A stretch of DNA of 64,000 nt from NCBI GenBank assembly GCA_963556145.1, contig OY744469.1:4126767-4190766 (forward strand). The letters are read 5' to 3'. Both the position numbers and the translations under genes were made by a program. Below the pieces are notes generated by a model. That model saw only the letters and a program-made list of their open reading frames with translations, had not been told where the DNA came from and searched no databases. Positions 38,501 through 49,300 of this stretch are shown in pieces (position 1 is the first letter of the stretch; each line of letters begins with the position of its first letter). Source of the DNA: Hygrocybe punicea (Eukaryota; Basidiomycota; Agaricomycetes; Agaricales; Hygrophoraceae).

Positions 38501-39684
38501 TGATTTGGTTCTATTAGATTTACGGTATTGATGCTATGAAATCAAACCATCATTGGGCTGTTCACTTACCCGATCAGCTTCGCGATTATGGGCCAGTATA
38601 TAACTTCTGGACTTTTCTGACCGAGCGCTTGAACAAGCTACTCAAAAGCTCAAATTCAAATCATTGGACGGGTGGGCAGCTTGAAATTTCCATGATGCGT
38701 GAGTTTGATTGAAGTGTCCGCCTTCAGGCTATGGTACATCAACATCAATTATTCCTTTTGAATACTACATTTTTTCTCCACAGGTCCAGTCCGTTTCCAA
38801 ATCACCACAAGCAGATGATGGCATGTTTATCCTTTCCACGTTGTTCCAAGATAGAGGAGAGGCCATGGGAACTTTGCAGGATGTGGCTGATGATGGTGTG
38901 TTTCATTTCACTGAAGCGTTCAATTTGTAATTTAATGTCTCTCAAGAATGTTCCCAATTCCGTGTCCAACCTGGGCCAATTTCCAACCCTTCAGGAGTGC
39001 TCAGTGACCACGCTCGGGCTGCACTTTACAAATTCTACAATCAGGCTTCGAAGAAAATCTATTATCCTCTGGAACGAAATGTGCCTCAGGATCGGCATAT
39101 TTTGAATAATCATGCACAGTTTTATGACTTTGCTATTCTCGATGGGCGAAGGATCACTCCACTATCACGCTCACTCCGAAACTCAGCCGGCTCAGCCATT
39201 ATTCAATATTTGTGGCATGACGAAATGCATTCGGGTGAAGTAATGAACATTTTCCATCATCCACAGCCAGGTATTATCGAATCTATTCTTTTTGCAGAGG
39301 TTCGATGGATGAAGAAGCTAAACCTGTGTCCAATCACATCAAGCAAAGACAAATTCCCTTGGGATAAGTTGTAAGTAGAGCCAGCTTCCTGTCGTACGAA
39401 ATATTCATTGACAACTATAAAGTCCTGAGCTTGAAGTGGAATGCTGGTGTCAACACAAGTATTGGGATCCAGGTAGCGAGTATCCCCCACCGGTTGTTGT
39501 CCCATTCGAGGGGATCATCTGTCAACTCTGTCATGGAAGCATTGAGGGATTGGACCCGGTTATGTGGATAACGTCATCGCTGAATAAGGTGTGGACTGAC
39601 GATATCATGCTACATCTGAAATTGTCTGACCATATGTATAGTATCCGCATCCATATTATGGAGACTAGTACTGATGGTGGATAA
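35537..39684 (+). CDS. Plavaka/tnp2-family transposase
   Basis: The ATG at 35537 opens a zinc-finger-like N-terminus (CECDRCKQ). Downstream, a hydrophobic stretch (VILVLIALLHARYHLPF) and a CESCHAVFG...CSNCNTELF cysteine cluster precede the transposase core. The core includes ELRLGVTISIDWFGR, SSGVISFCVSNL, VKVILLGVVCDHPAMCK and GGFGDHSHNQAPCTKC. Then come NPMHNMLLG, LLQDYLLNFKE and NFWTFLTERLNKLLKSSN followed by HWTGGQLE. These are signature phrases of fungal tnp2/Plavaka transposases. At least eight short introns are needed. No fatal frameshift was noticed. The last exon reads CWCQHKYWDPGSEYPPPVVV before the stop near 39684. Confidence 0.75.
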
Positions 39685-39759
39685 ACGAGAAAGCACTCAA
39701 GGATATGAGAACATGCTACAAGGGGTATTGTGATCTGCCATCTACTCGATATTGGAATC

Positions 39760-41739
39760 TCACTCGGACAATTCCTCGACTCCACCGGTTTCATCATCTG
39801 CATCATTAGGTTCATCCTCGAATCCTTCAGGGTTACCGTACGTGAACCAATCTTTCACATGCTCTGGATACTTATCCTTAGCCGTCTTCCACCAGTCAGC
39901 ATTGATGCCAAAGTCATATGGTGCTTGCAAAGGAGGTATCTGTGTCGTCCGTCCCATGTTATAAATGGGAATTCCACTGATTCCTTCTTTTTCCTTGATC
40001 GACAGACTATTCCACCATATTTGACGAAGGTCGTGCAAAATCTCGGTAAGCTGTACGACTGTTAAAAACTTGAAGTTGATATCATACACAGCTATCTGAC
40101 CTTTTTAGAGCGCCACATTGGTTTAATCACTTCAAGGAACTTCATTTTCTCCACAGCTTCCGGTTCCGAGTTGGAAATGCCATGCGTCTCGGCCATTCGG
40201 AGCTTCCATTCGACTCTCGTTTCGACACCCTCATCTTCAGGCCCAGATGCTGCATCAGACATGTGCTGCTCGGTGATCAGGAGAGTTGGATCACAACCGT
40301 GTTTCTCATTGTAGAGTGGTACAGCTTTCATGATACGATTCACTTTCTAACAAACACCGTTCAACTATCTCCGCAAGATATAACAAAAAACACTCACTTC
40401 CTTGCGTCGTCCAGCCCATCGGTTACTCCATTCATTTACCTTCAATTTTGCCTTCTTTTCACTGCTAACCTGCCCTTTATAGCGTTCCTTAAAACCCCGG
40501 AACGAGTCTTTTGCAAAATCATACAGCGTGTTCCGGTCCCATTTGTATTTCTGGTCCATCAGTTCAGGCGGGCATCGTGCAGGATCCTGATGATATGTGA
40601 GCAGGTTACTGATCTCTCACTGGATGCTTACTTTTAAATCAGTTTTGACAGCATCAGCGATTGCATCAAACAAGGTCATGTTCTCCTTGTACAGAACAGA
40701 ATTTTCAAAAAATGGATTCCAATACAATTCCTGTGTGGCAGCATTCCGACGCTCAATTGTAGGGTCAACAGGCCACTCCATCGATTCCTTTGTCACTCCA
40801 CAAAGCATCCGAAATTTGGCGGTAACTCGAGCCTATGGAATGTTAGCACTAAATTTTGAATTCTACATATTGGTACGCACCTGTAACATTTTTTTCACCT
40901 TTTGGGCAGCATGCGATAGTGTCTTCTTCGAAAGCCCAAGATCTTCACCATCATTTTCGTCATCATCTGTCAGCTCATTCGCAGCAGGCTGCACAGCTCT
41001 GGCAGGTCGACAATTTCCTTGCCGAATGGCAGCCCTTTTCGCCCTTATCAACGTCCCTCGGCCTGCAAAACCTCCACGTGCAGGTTGGTTGCGTTGTTCA
41101 GCATGCTCCCCTTCAATTGCATTGAGACGTTCTTGTATGGAATTTACTGCAGCTGAAATCTCTACAAGAACGTTGCTATGAGAACCCTGAGAAGACCGGC
41201 GACGAGATAATGTGCGACCATGATGACTGTTGTGGTCACGACGAGGGGAGCGAGAGCGAGAGCTGTGGCGCCGAATCACCATAATGCAAGAATCATTAGA
41301 ATTGCGAGAGTTTGCTCGGGAAATGCTCCGAGAGGACCTGGTGGGTATACTTGTAAATTAGTGGCCCTGAATGCACCTGATGTTTCTTACCTAGCGGCAT
41401 TCCTTCTTCCATTTATTTCAGGCCTGCGTCCCCTACTGCCCTGATGCCTGTTCCGGTAAGTGCATATAGTCACTTATTCCAAGCTGGAATGACTTCTTAC
41501 CTTCCACCACGCACTACAGTCCCCATCCTACCATGTAGTCGTTGACTGGGAGATGAATAGGGATTCCCCCAGGGCCCATCCGAATCCTGGTCATGAATCC
41601 TCGGTTGTTGGAGCCTTGGGTCGATAGGCACCTCAGCTTCGGCATATGCAGCACTCAGCCTGATGCGTTCCTGGGTGCTCAACAACTCCCAAACATGGGG
41701 TGGGATGCCTGAGGGGGGTCCCGGGTCCATGGTGGGCAT
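39760..41739 (-). CDS. Plavaka-associated second gene (accessory, TnpA-like?)
   Basis: The start ATG at 41739 gives MPTMDPGPPSGIPPHVWELL and RIRLSAAYAEAEVPIDPRLQ. Later exons carry an RS/RRDH-rich basic segment, a coiled-coil-like ISAAVNSIQERLNAIEGEH, SLHAAQKVKKML-like helices, and IEWPVDPTIERR-like, WDRNTLYDFAKDSFRGFKER and WWKTAKDKYPEHVKDWFTYG segments, then an acidic end. Several introns are needed. No domain is recognised. The location inside a CACTA-like element, and the convergent orientation, suggest a DNA-binding accessory protein by analogy with TnpA; this is inference only. Confidence 0.5.
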
Positions 41740-42289
41740 ACAACGAGCAAGAGGAGTCCAGCGATCTCGAGAACGAGAGGATTGTAGGGTGTATTGTAAT
41801 GTACCACGTGAAATTCACACGCATGACCTAGAGCCGACTAGAACATAAAAATATCATAGTTCAACAATGAATATTAATGAATAGTCAGAATAATGTGGCT
41901 CCAACGAGGTGACGAGGTTGAACTGAGGTCAAGCTACGTCAGAAGGGCTTTCAAACAGAACCTTAAGGTATACTAACTACCCACATTTAAATGCCCTCTC
42001 ACTTAGAGAACAAAGCAACGCTAGTGGAGATTCAATTTAGCCTGTATATTCATACCCCGTGTATTCTATCCACAGGGAAATAGCAGGTGGTCGGTGAATG
42101 TAGTCCGTTCACTAGTACCCTGTATATTTGAGTGCCGACTACAGGTCACTATCCAACCTACAGACATTAAGTTGCCCTTGTACTAGGCGGGGCCTCAACG
42201 CAGTGAATGCCTGGGACTGCCCAACTGTTCGGCCTACTCCCTTGTCTAACGTTCGCAAACTCTTTCCTGACAAACCGAGGACGGTCACG
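41740..42289. other. Boundary between Plavaka element and Helitron accessory gene
   Basis: About 550 bp with no supported gene. It should contain the right end of the Plavaka element and the left end of the Helitron. Short related strings (CCTGTATATT, near 42040 and 42115) occur. No confident terminus was identified. Confidence 0.4.
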
Positions 42290-43196
42290 ATGGATGCTGA
42301 AATTGTCATCGGCTTTACAGAAAACTCCAATATTGAAACCGTCAACGCCGTCCTCTATCATTTTCTTCCTTTCTCAAAAACAGAAATCATTGACGGCCTT
42401 TACTTTGTACAAGGCCGCCTTTCGTCAATTGATTCCTCCCTTCCAGTTGGAGACGACTTCACTCCAGCTGATTATGAGTTCTGCATTGAAGCCGAACAAT
42501 TACATGCCGTCTCTGGTGCTCCTGATTTAAGTCCCTTACAACCTTTCATCACAATATGCGGTGTCGTAAGTGCTTCTTTCTTCTGCCCACAGTCCTTTCC
42601 CACTTAAGCGCCTTCATCCACAGTCTGGCCCGCAAATTAGTGAACGTGAATTCCAGATTGACGTAAAACAATGGTTCATGGGCTCCTCCCGCACAGCTGG
42701 CTTCTCAGCGAGCTTTTCGCCTGCCAGCCGTCGTTTCGCACAGAAATCTCCTACCCCACGTCAAGGCGCCACCATATCAATTACTGGCTGCATATGCGGT
42801 CCCTCCATTTCCACACAAGGTGACGAAATTATCAAAAGAATGGCCCTCGATGTCCGAGACATCGGTTTTCCTGCAACAGATACTGCTGCCCTTCCAACGT
42901 CTCCCGGCAAAGGGAAAGGCACGTACACTGCTTCTCCTACTTACTCGCGTGCCCTCCACTCATCTCCCAAACAGGCAAACCTTCAAAGTTTAATTGGACC
43001 TCAACGCATACGGCGTCTTCCTCTAAACCTTCAACGTCTGCGCAAGACTTTCCACAGCCTGAACCCCCTGCCGATGACACACCTGTACCTGCCAGTTCTT
43101 CGCACTCTAAGAAAAGACTTCGTGTCAAAGAAGAACCGTGATGTTAATGCCTTCCCATCCATATTATGTACACGCCAATATGCTGATTTTCTGTAA
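42290..43196 (+). CDS. Candidate Helitron accessory protein, OB-fold-like?
   Basis: The ATG at 42290 begins MDAEIVIGFTENSNIETVNA, then EIIDGLYFVQGRLSSIDSSL. Exon 1 ends ITICGV (42565, donor GTAAGT). Exon 2 starts at 42624 (acceptor CACAG) with SGPQISEREFQIDVKQWFMG and later RQGATISITGCICGPSIST. The beta-rich pattern with G-x-V/I turns could be two OB-type ssDNA-binding folds. The C-terminus is unresolved: the continuous frame stops at 43196, while another frame ending at 43141 carries a Ser/Pro-rich tail with a KKRLRVKEEP nuclear signal. Before the retrotransposon landed, this gene ended only about 0.35-0.4 kb upstream of the RepHel start, on the same strand. Function is inferred. Confidence 0.5.
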
Positions 43197-43376
43197 GAAC
43201 AAGACGAATGTAAAAATGAATTTCGCAACTTACTATTACCACTCCGTCCGACATCCTCATCCTGATCCGAATCAACATCCACACGCGGCCCCAAAATAAC
43301 ACATGCATATGCGTCAGCCCCCTCCTTTGTCCTTCCACTGCATTTGTTGTGTGTGAATTCATGTTTCAATGTTTAT

Positions 43377-43381
43377 GAATC
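43377..43381. repeat. Target-site duplication GAATC (left)
   Basis: GAATC directly precedes the TGTCACG start of the left LTR and is repeated at 53145-53149 after the CATGACA end of the right LTR. Five bases is the usual duplication for Ty3/gypsy integrases. Confidence 0.9.
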
Positions 43382-43550
43382 TGTCACGACTAGTGGTCGT
43401 GTGATGGATCAGCGGGTCAAACGGTTGCACGATGTCGGTGGTAACAGAGGTAGGGTTTTCAGGGATAAGGTTCAGGTGATGTAGTTTGGATGAAGTTTGT
43501 TACGTCTAGTACAACTGCTAGGAGTAATACAAGAGGTCAAAGTTAGGGAT

Positions 43551-43982
43551 CTACGTGCTTCTCGCTCGACGTCTTTTATACCCTTCGTCCCCTCCCGCAG
43601 CCTCTGTGAGTCGTATGAGCACCGACTCACTTTTAGTCGCCCTGTGAGTAGACGCGTCAGCTCTGCTGCGATACCCTACGTTCGTCATCGCCGGAACTGC
43701 GGTGCCGGTACGTTCCGTAACTACGTGGCATTGGCCTGACGTGTCATGGGTGGGTCCGCAAGGGGACACGTCACCTCGGCGGCTTGATTTGTTGTTGTTG
43801 CTGCTGCCGTGTGACGTGTCGTTGCTGTGGATCGTGGGGGGCCGGAATACCTCGAATGTTGATAGGGGGATCTCGGGGTCGATCACCCCGTGGATTCGTC
43901 GTACTCCTCGGATTACTGTTGCGAGGAGGAACGCGTATACGATAACGATAGCGATAACGGTGGCAGCGATTGATGGTGTCAT
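43551..43982 (-). CDS. LTR-internal ORF with N-terminal transmembrane segment
   Basis: An ATG at 43982 opens 143 codons, in the sense orientation of the element, inside the LTR. The N-terminus is strongly hydrophobic (IAATVIAIVIVYAFLLATVI), followed by basic RGVRRIHG, so it would be a signal anchor. The remainder is polar and of biased composition. The same ORF exists at 51708-52139 with one residue changed. It may be chance in a long LTR or a real small membrane protein. Confidence 0.3.
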   Translation of the reverse strand: MTPSIAATVIAIVIVYAFLLATVIRGVRRIHGVIDPEIPLSTFEVFRPPTIHSNDTSHGSSNNNKSSRRGDVSPCGPTHDTSGQCHVVTERTGTAVPAMTNVGYRSRADASTHRATKSESVLIRLTEAAGGDEGYKRRRARST

Positions 43983-44315
43983 GATTCGGTCTTTGACAGG
44001 TGTGGGTGGTGATGGTGTGGGTGGGGTGTCTATTGTCTTCGTGTGAATGATGGGAAGAATGGTGTCGTCTGATGGAAAGCGGAGTTCTGAACGTCTGGTC
44101 ACATGCGGGTCTTGCTGGCAGTTGCCGGTGGACCATTCTTGGTGATAGGGTCTTCTTGGTTGTGTATAAAGCTTGGTGGTTTCTGCATGCTTGTCCTGCA
44201 GAAATGCGATGTGTCTCCACCCTTATCACCAAGTCACTTTCTTCAAGGCTTCTTCGCTCTTCTCCCCAACCCCAGTTATCAAGGTTAATTGTTATACGTT
44301 CCACCACCTTATACA

Positions 44316-44801
44316 ACTCTCAGCTTCTGATCGGGATCTCTATTGGGCTCTGGGTCGGTGTTTCGCTTGCGGGAAGGCTAGGCATCGCACGGAGTGTTGC
44401 CCGCTGGTTAAGGTACACAAGGTCCTTCTGTGCCAGTTACTGGCCGACCCGTACCGTGAGTGCTTTGGTCGGTGGAACATCTGGGGTCTTCTGATTGAGT
44501 CTTTATTCTAGAATTGGATGATGCGTGGAGGTCGGAGGAGTCGTCCCCCGAGATACCATCGCTAGTCACAGTGAGCTGGGGCTCATCGTCTGAGGACCTG
44601 AGGGGTCCTTCTCCGGAGCCAGTCGGGGATCTGACTTATCGTGAGTCTGGCTTCCCACTGCCATTCGGGGTGGCATCGAGGTTTATGGTTGTTTGTCGCG
44701 CAGCGATTGAAGGGTCTTTGGAAAGGGAGGTTGAGCGGTTCCTGGATGACATGCGCGTCCAGTTGGGGTCGTCGGTCTCGGATGTGATTACTGTAGAATA
44801 G
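44316..44801 (+). CDS. Antisense spliced ORF in the LTR with CCHC zinc knuckle
   Basis: On the strand opposite to gag-pol, an open frame reads DLYWALGRCFACGKARHR and TECC, fitting C-x2-C-x4-H-x4-C. A 56-bp intron, 44456-44511 (GTGAGT...TTCTAG), joins it in frame to LDDAWRSEESSPEIPSL... and ends at TAG 44799-44801 after SVSDVITVE. The 5' exon(s) and ATG are not resolved. The same structure is present in the other LTR (52473-52958). CCHC knuckles bind nucleic acid and are typical of Gag. Real expression is unproven. Confidence 0.4.
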
Positions 44802-44990
44802 TGTAATTGCATCATCTGTACTTGTATCTGGTCTGGTGCCCCTTCTAGGGGTTTTGTGAATGTAATGTCTCCCCCGCTCTGCAGGGTGTGTGAATCGTAA
44901 GGGTTTGTCTGACAATCTGTCAAAGATCATCATGAAAATAAGTGGTATCTGAGGAAAAATGTATGGGGGTGACGTATTTTCATGACATTA

Positions 44991-45001
44991 CCCCCCTCCT
45001 A
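44991..45001 (-). other. Polypurine tract
   Basis: On the minus strand the bases AGGAGGGGGG followed by TAA lie immediately before the 3' LTR, the expected place for the plus-strand primer of reverse transcription. Confidence 0.75.
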
Positions 45002-45027
45002 TGAATCACCGGAGATTCTCGAGGATG

Positions 45028-45035
45028 ATTGATGG
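45028..45035. repeat. Target-site duplication ATTGATGG (left of hAT-like element)
   Basis: Eight bases, repeated at 46339-46346. An 8-bp duplication is diagnostic of hAT-superfamily insertion. Confidence 0.9.
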
Positions 45036-46338
45036 TAGTGTTGGGGAAGTTCGGTCTCAGACCGACCCAAACCCGGTTTAGACCGAACCGAAACCGCCGG
45101 TTTCGGTTTCGGTTTGGGAAATTTCGGCTGAGACCGAACCGTTCAGTCTCCGGTTTGGAGATTTGGCCGCGGGCCGAAACGGTTTCAAACTCAGTTTGAA
45201 CCGCAAACCGACAGTCCAAAGTCGGCTACATGGCTGACTTCGAAAGTCACCCAAAGTCACCAACCCCACCAACAACACCCCCGATATACGCCAAACGAAG
45301 ACGATGGAGCACCCGAGGTCGACAAAACGGGCGGCGGGGTACTCCCTGCCGCCCGCGTATGTTTTTTATTTTTATTTATTCGAACTTAACTAACGCATTT
45401 ACAAATTACAGGTTGATGCACCACGGCCACCACCACCACCACCACCACCACCACGACAACGACCACGACAACGGCAACGACAACGGCGACGGTTACAACC
45501 ACCGTCAACGCCACGCCGGACGCGCCCACAGCAACGCCCACGGCCCACCCCCAGCGCCACGCCAAACGCGTTCAAAACGCGCGCCAAACGTACGTGAATG
45601 GGGTGGAGTCAACAAGGTGGAAGAGCAGCAGGGGTGGTGCATCCACCCCGCTCCTTCGTGGTATGTACCTTTATTCATTTTTTCACTGATTTATTCGTCC
45701 ATTATAGAACGCGGCACCGTACCACCACCACCACGCAACACTAACACCACCGAGGAAGGCCAACGCGGGGTCAACCCGGCCGTCGTCGTGTGTACAACGC
45801 GTATGACGCGTCCGGACACCCTCGCGAAGAGGCTCCTATGCCACCACCACCACGCGTCCGCCGCAAACAACCAAAGCGGCCCAGCCGTCGTCGCGTGCAC
45901 AACGCGTATGACGCGTGGGGCACCACCACCACCACCACCACCACCACCATCACGCGTCCACCGAAAACGGCCAACGCGGTCAACCCACATCGCATGTACA
46001 ACGCGTGTGACGCGTCGGGACACCCATGGAGAAGCCCGCGTGCGGCTCAATGCCGGCGCAGGGTGTGCCAGCACCCCAGCACCCCAATCTCACCTCGCAA
46101 ACAGGCTGGCCACGTCAATTGACGTGCGCAGCACTGTTGCGAGGTCAGAATGGTGCAGGGGCACTGAGCACTAGCGGTCCGCGGTTCAGACCGCGTTTGG
46201 ACCGAAACCGAACCGATGCAAACCGTTTGCATCGGTTTCGGTCTGGTTTGGGGACTTTGGGTGGAAAACCGGACCATTCGGTTTCCGGTTTGGGCAAAAA
46301 GGCCCCAAACCGGACCAAACCGAACTTCCCCAACACTA
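45036..46338. mobile_element. Non-autonomous hAT-like element, 1,303 bp
   Basis: Bounded by perfect 20-bp terminal inverted repeats TAGTGTTGGGGAAGTTCGGT and by the 8-bp duplication ATTGATGG. About 150-190 bp at each end is full of CGGTTTCGG/ACCGAAACC units that can fold on themselves, including an inverted repeat ACCGATGCAAACC...GGTTTGCATCGGT at the right end. There is no transposase. The interior holds a CAC-repeat-rich open frame. It is the youngest insertion here, because it sits inside a retrotransposon whose LTRs are nearly identical. Confidence 0.88.
45230..46174 (+). CDS. ORF inside the hAT-like element, low-complexity, possibly spliced
   Basis: A 314-codon open frame. It contains His-rich (from CAC repeats), Asp/Asn-rich and Pro-rich runs. 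Three degenerate repeats of about 100 bp are centred on AACGCGTATGACGCGT (starts near 45796, 45901 and 46000), producing the repeated peptide CTTRMTR. Two intron-like segments begin GTATGT (near 45357 and 45660) and end CAG/TAG (near 45411 and 45707). No domain is recognised. It could be captured sequence or simply unstable repeat DNA that stays open by composition. Confidence 0.3.
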   Translation: MADFESHPKSPTPPTTPPIYAKRRRWSTRGRQNGRRGTPCRPRMFFIFIYSNLTNAFTNYRLMHHGHHHHHHHHHDNDHDNGNDNGDGYNHRQRHAGRAHSNAHGPPPAPRQTRSKRAPNVREWGGVNKVEEQQGWCIHPAPSWYVPLFIFSLIYSSIIERGTVPPPPRNTNTTEEGQRGVNPAVVVCTTRMTRPDTLAKRLLCHHHHASAANNQSGPAVVACTTRMTRGAPPPPPPPPPSRVHRKRPTRSTHIACTTRVTRRDTHGEARVRLNAGAGCASTPAPQSHLANRLATSIDVRSTVARSEWCRGTEH

Positions 46339-49300
46339 ATTGATGGCGCTGTCGTTTCTTCCAGTTGAAGTCAGGGTGTTTGTTGTGGAAGTCTTCGATT
46401 GCTTCTGTGGCGCCTTCGAGATTTCGGAGTGGTTCCCATGAATTTTCAGAGGTATTATATCCCTCCCACTTGATCAGGTACTGTTTCTGGTTGCGCCATA
46501 GCCGGCCATCAAGTACTTTCTCTACTTCGTATCGTTCTTCCCCTTCTACGACAATTGGCGGGGGTGGAGGTGGTGTCCGGCCTTCGATCGGATCGGGTTT
46601 GTGTGGGTATAGAAGGTTTACGTGGAAGACTGGGTGGATCTTCATCTTGGCTGGTAACTCGAGTTCGTAATTGAGGGGTGAGAGTTTTCTCTTTATCGTA
46701 TAGGGTCCGAGACGTTTATCAGCGAGTTTCTTTGATGGGGCTGTTGTCGTGATGTTCTGGGCGTCGAGCCAGACTTTGGTTCCTTCTGGGAAGTCTGGGG
46801 GTTCTGCGTGTTTTTTGTCGTAATAGTGTTTGATTGTTTCTTGTGACAGGCGGAGTGCGGAGGATATCTCGGTTTGGAGTGATTGAATTCTATCGGCGAG
46901 TTCGTCGGCTTTCGGAACCGAGGAGCTGGCAACTTGGGTTATAATGGAGTGTGGGTGGTATCCTCGTGATGCGTAAAAAGGGGAGTGTTTGGTGGATGAA
47001 TGAACTCTGTTGTTGTAGGCAAATTCGGCCATCGGGACGTATTTTGCCCAGTCGTTCTGTCGGTAGTTGCAGAATATCCGAAGGTATTGCTCGAGTTCCT
47101 GGTTAATTCGTTCGCTCTGTCCATCTGTTTGGGGATGGAATGCTGTGGAGAGTGCGCCTTCTATTCCGAGGCGTTTAAACACCCCTTTCATCAATTTCGA
47201 GGTAAATTGTGGCCCTCGATCGGATATCATTTTCTTTGGGAGTCCATGGAGTCTCCAAATATGGTTGATATATAGATCGATCGTTTGTTCTGTGTCGATG
47301 TCGGAGTTGCAGGGAATGAAGTGTGCTTCTTTTAGGGTGTGGTCGGCTACGACCCAGATGGAGTCATAGCCATCAGAGCCTGGAAGTTGTACTATGAAGT
47401 CGTTTGTGACAGTCTCCCAGGGTCGTTCGTTGGTCGGGATTGTCTGCAGTCGACCTGGCGGTCTCCGCGGTGTGTTTTTCTTCCGGTTGCAGGTGTCGCA
47501 GGATTCAACGTATTTTTTTACATAGGTGGTTATCCCTGGCCACCAGTAGTTCCTGGATACGAGTTCGGTTGTTTTATGGACTCCAGCGTGCCCTGCTGGT
47601 AATGTGTCGTGATGCAACCGGAGTATTTCCTGCCGGATGTCAGGGTCGTTTGGAACGTAAACCTTTCCTTTGTACAGAACAAGGTTGTCTTCGGTGTTCC
47701 AATCTTCGAGTCCCTTTTTGAGCTTCCGGGGGCTTTTCTGATTGATGGCTTCTAGCGCTGTGCAGACTTCTCCATCGAGTCGGTCGGACTGCCGGATCCT
47801 TTTCAGGATCGGATGGTCCTCAATAACACTCCCATGTCCTCGTCGCATTGCTTTTATCTTGAAGCTTTCTGGTTTTAGGAGGGTCTGTCCTTGGTTGTCT
47901 GGTTCTGGAGGTTCGTGGTCGACCCTTCGGGAGAGTTGGTCTGGCTTCCCTCCGAGCCTTCCCGGGCGGTGTTGTATTTCATAATCGAAGCGTGTGAGGA
48001 ATAGGCTCCACCTGGCTTGTCTCCTCGTGAGAGTTCGTGCGGAGGCAAAGTACGTGAGGTTCTGGTGATCGGAGATTATCATAATTTTGTGCTTTGCCCC
48101 TTCAAGGAAGTGCCTCCATTCTTCGAGTGCCCGGATGATCGCGAGGAGCTCTTTGTCGTAGATTTCGTAATTTCGTTCGGCATTGTTCATTGCCTGTGAG
48201 AAGAAGGCGATAGGATGGATAACTCCTTCTTGGTCTCGTTGGGATAGGACGGCGCCTGTCGCAAAATCCGATGCATCACATTCTACTATGAAGGGCATTT
48301 CTTGGTCTGGCATTGATAATACTGGGGTCATGGTGAATGCTTTCTTTAGGGTGCTGAATGCTTCATCTTGTTTTGGCCCCCATTCCCATTGCTGGCCCTT
48401 TCGTAGGAGTGAGGTGATCGGCTTCGTGGTGTGTGAGAAGTCTTCGATGAATCGTCGGTAGAAGTTGGCAAAGCCAAGGAATTTCTGGACATCCTTGACT
48501 TTCTTGGGGGTGGGCCAGTCGAGTATGGCGTTGACCTTCGTCTTGTCCATTTCGACTTTCCCTTTGCTGACAATGTGTCCCAGGTATTCTATTTTTTCTT
48601 GGAAGAACTTGCACTTTTCTGGTTTACAGAAAAGGTCGTTTTCTCGAAGTCTTCTGAGGACTTCTCGCACGTGTTCGGTGTGTTCTTTTTGATCCTTCGA
48701 GAAGATTAGGATGTCATCTAGATAGACAATGACAAAATGATTAATGACATCGTGGAGCAGGTCATTCATCATCTTCTGGAATGTGGCCGGCGCATTGCAC
48801 ATGCCGAAGTACATTACCGTTGGTTCGAAGAGTCCAAACTCTGTAATGAACGTGAGTTTGTGTTCCTCCCCTTCTTTTATTCGGATGTTGTTGTATCCCC
48901 ATCGTAGGTCCAGTGATGTGAATATTTCGGCTCCTGCCATCCGGTCAAGAAGTTGTTGTGAAAATGGTAGGGGATACCGGTTCTTGATGGTTTTCTCATT
49001 TAGTTTTCGGTAGTCTTGAACCGGTCGAAGGGTTCCATCTTTTTTCTTTACGAAAAAGAATGGTGCTGCGTATTCAGAGTGGGACTCTCGGATATATCCC
49101 TTGGCTAATTGTTCGTCTAGCCATTCCCGTAGGGTTGTTCGCTCCTTCGGGGATATTGGGTAGAGTTTCGATCGGGGTGGGTCAGTGTCTGGTTCTAGAT
49201 CTATTGAGAGATCGTATGGCTTCCGCCTGGGCATCCATTCAGACTCCTCTTTTGAAAAGACATCTCGGAAGTCCTGGAACTCTCCAGGGACTAGCTCCTC

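Larger units (their letters stand above)
35537..41739. mobile_element. Plavaka-type (CACTA-like) DNA transposon, two convergent genes
   Basis: It is defined by a tnp2-family transposase on the plus strand and a second gene on the minus strand, with stops about 75 bp apart. This convergent two-gene layout resembles the transposase plus accessory-gene layout of CACTA elements. The coordinates cover the genes only; terminal repeats were not found by eye. Reading frames of both genes can be joined by ordinary introns, so the element may be intact. Confidence 0.7.
43382..44987 (-). repeat. LTR (3' LTR of the minus-strand element)
   Basis: 1,606 bp, from TGTCACGAC to TTCATGACA. It differs from the other LTR at 43394 (T versus C) and 43669 (C versus T); other positions matched in comparison by eye and through identical translations. 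Confidence 0.92.

Noticed and set aside
35100..42130. Terminal inverted repeats for the first Plavaka element
   Set aside because: No convincing inverted pair was found by eye between 35,100-35,530 and 41,800-42,130. A self-alignment would be needed.
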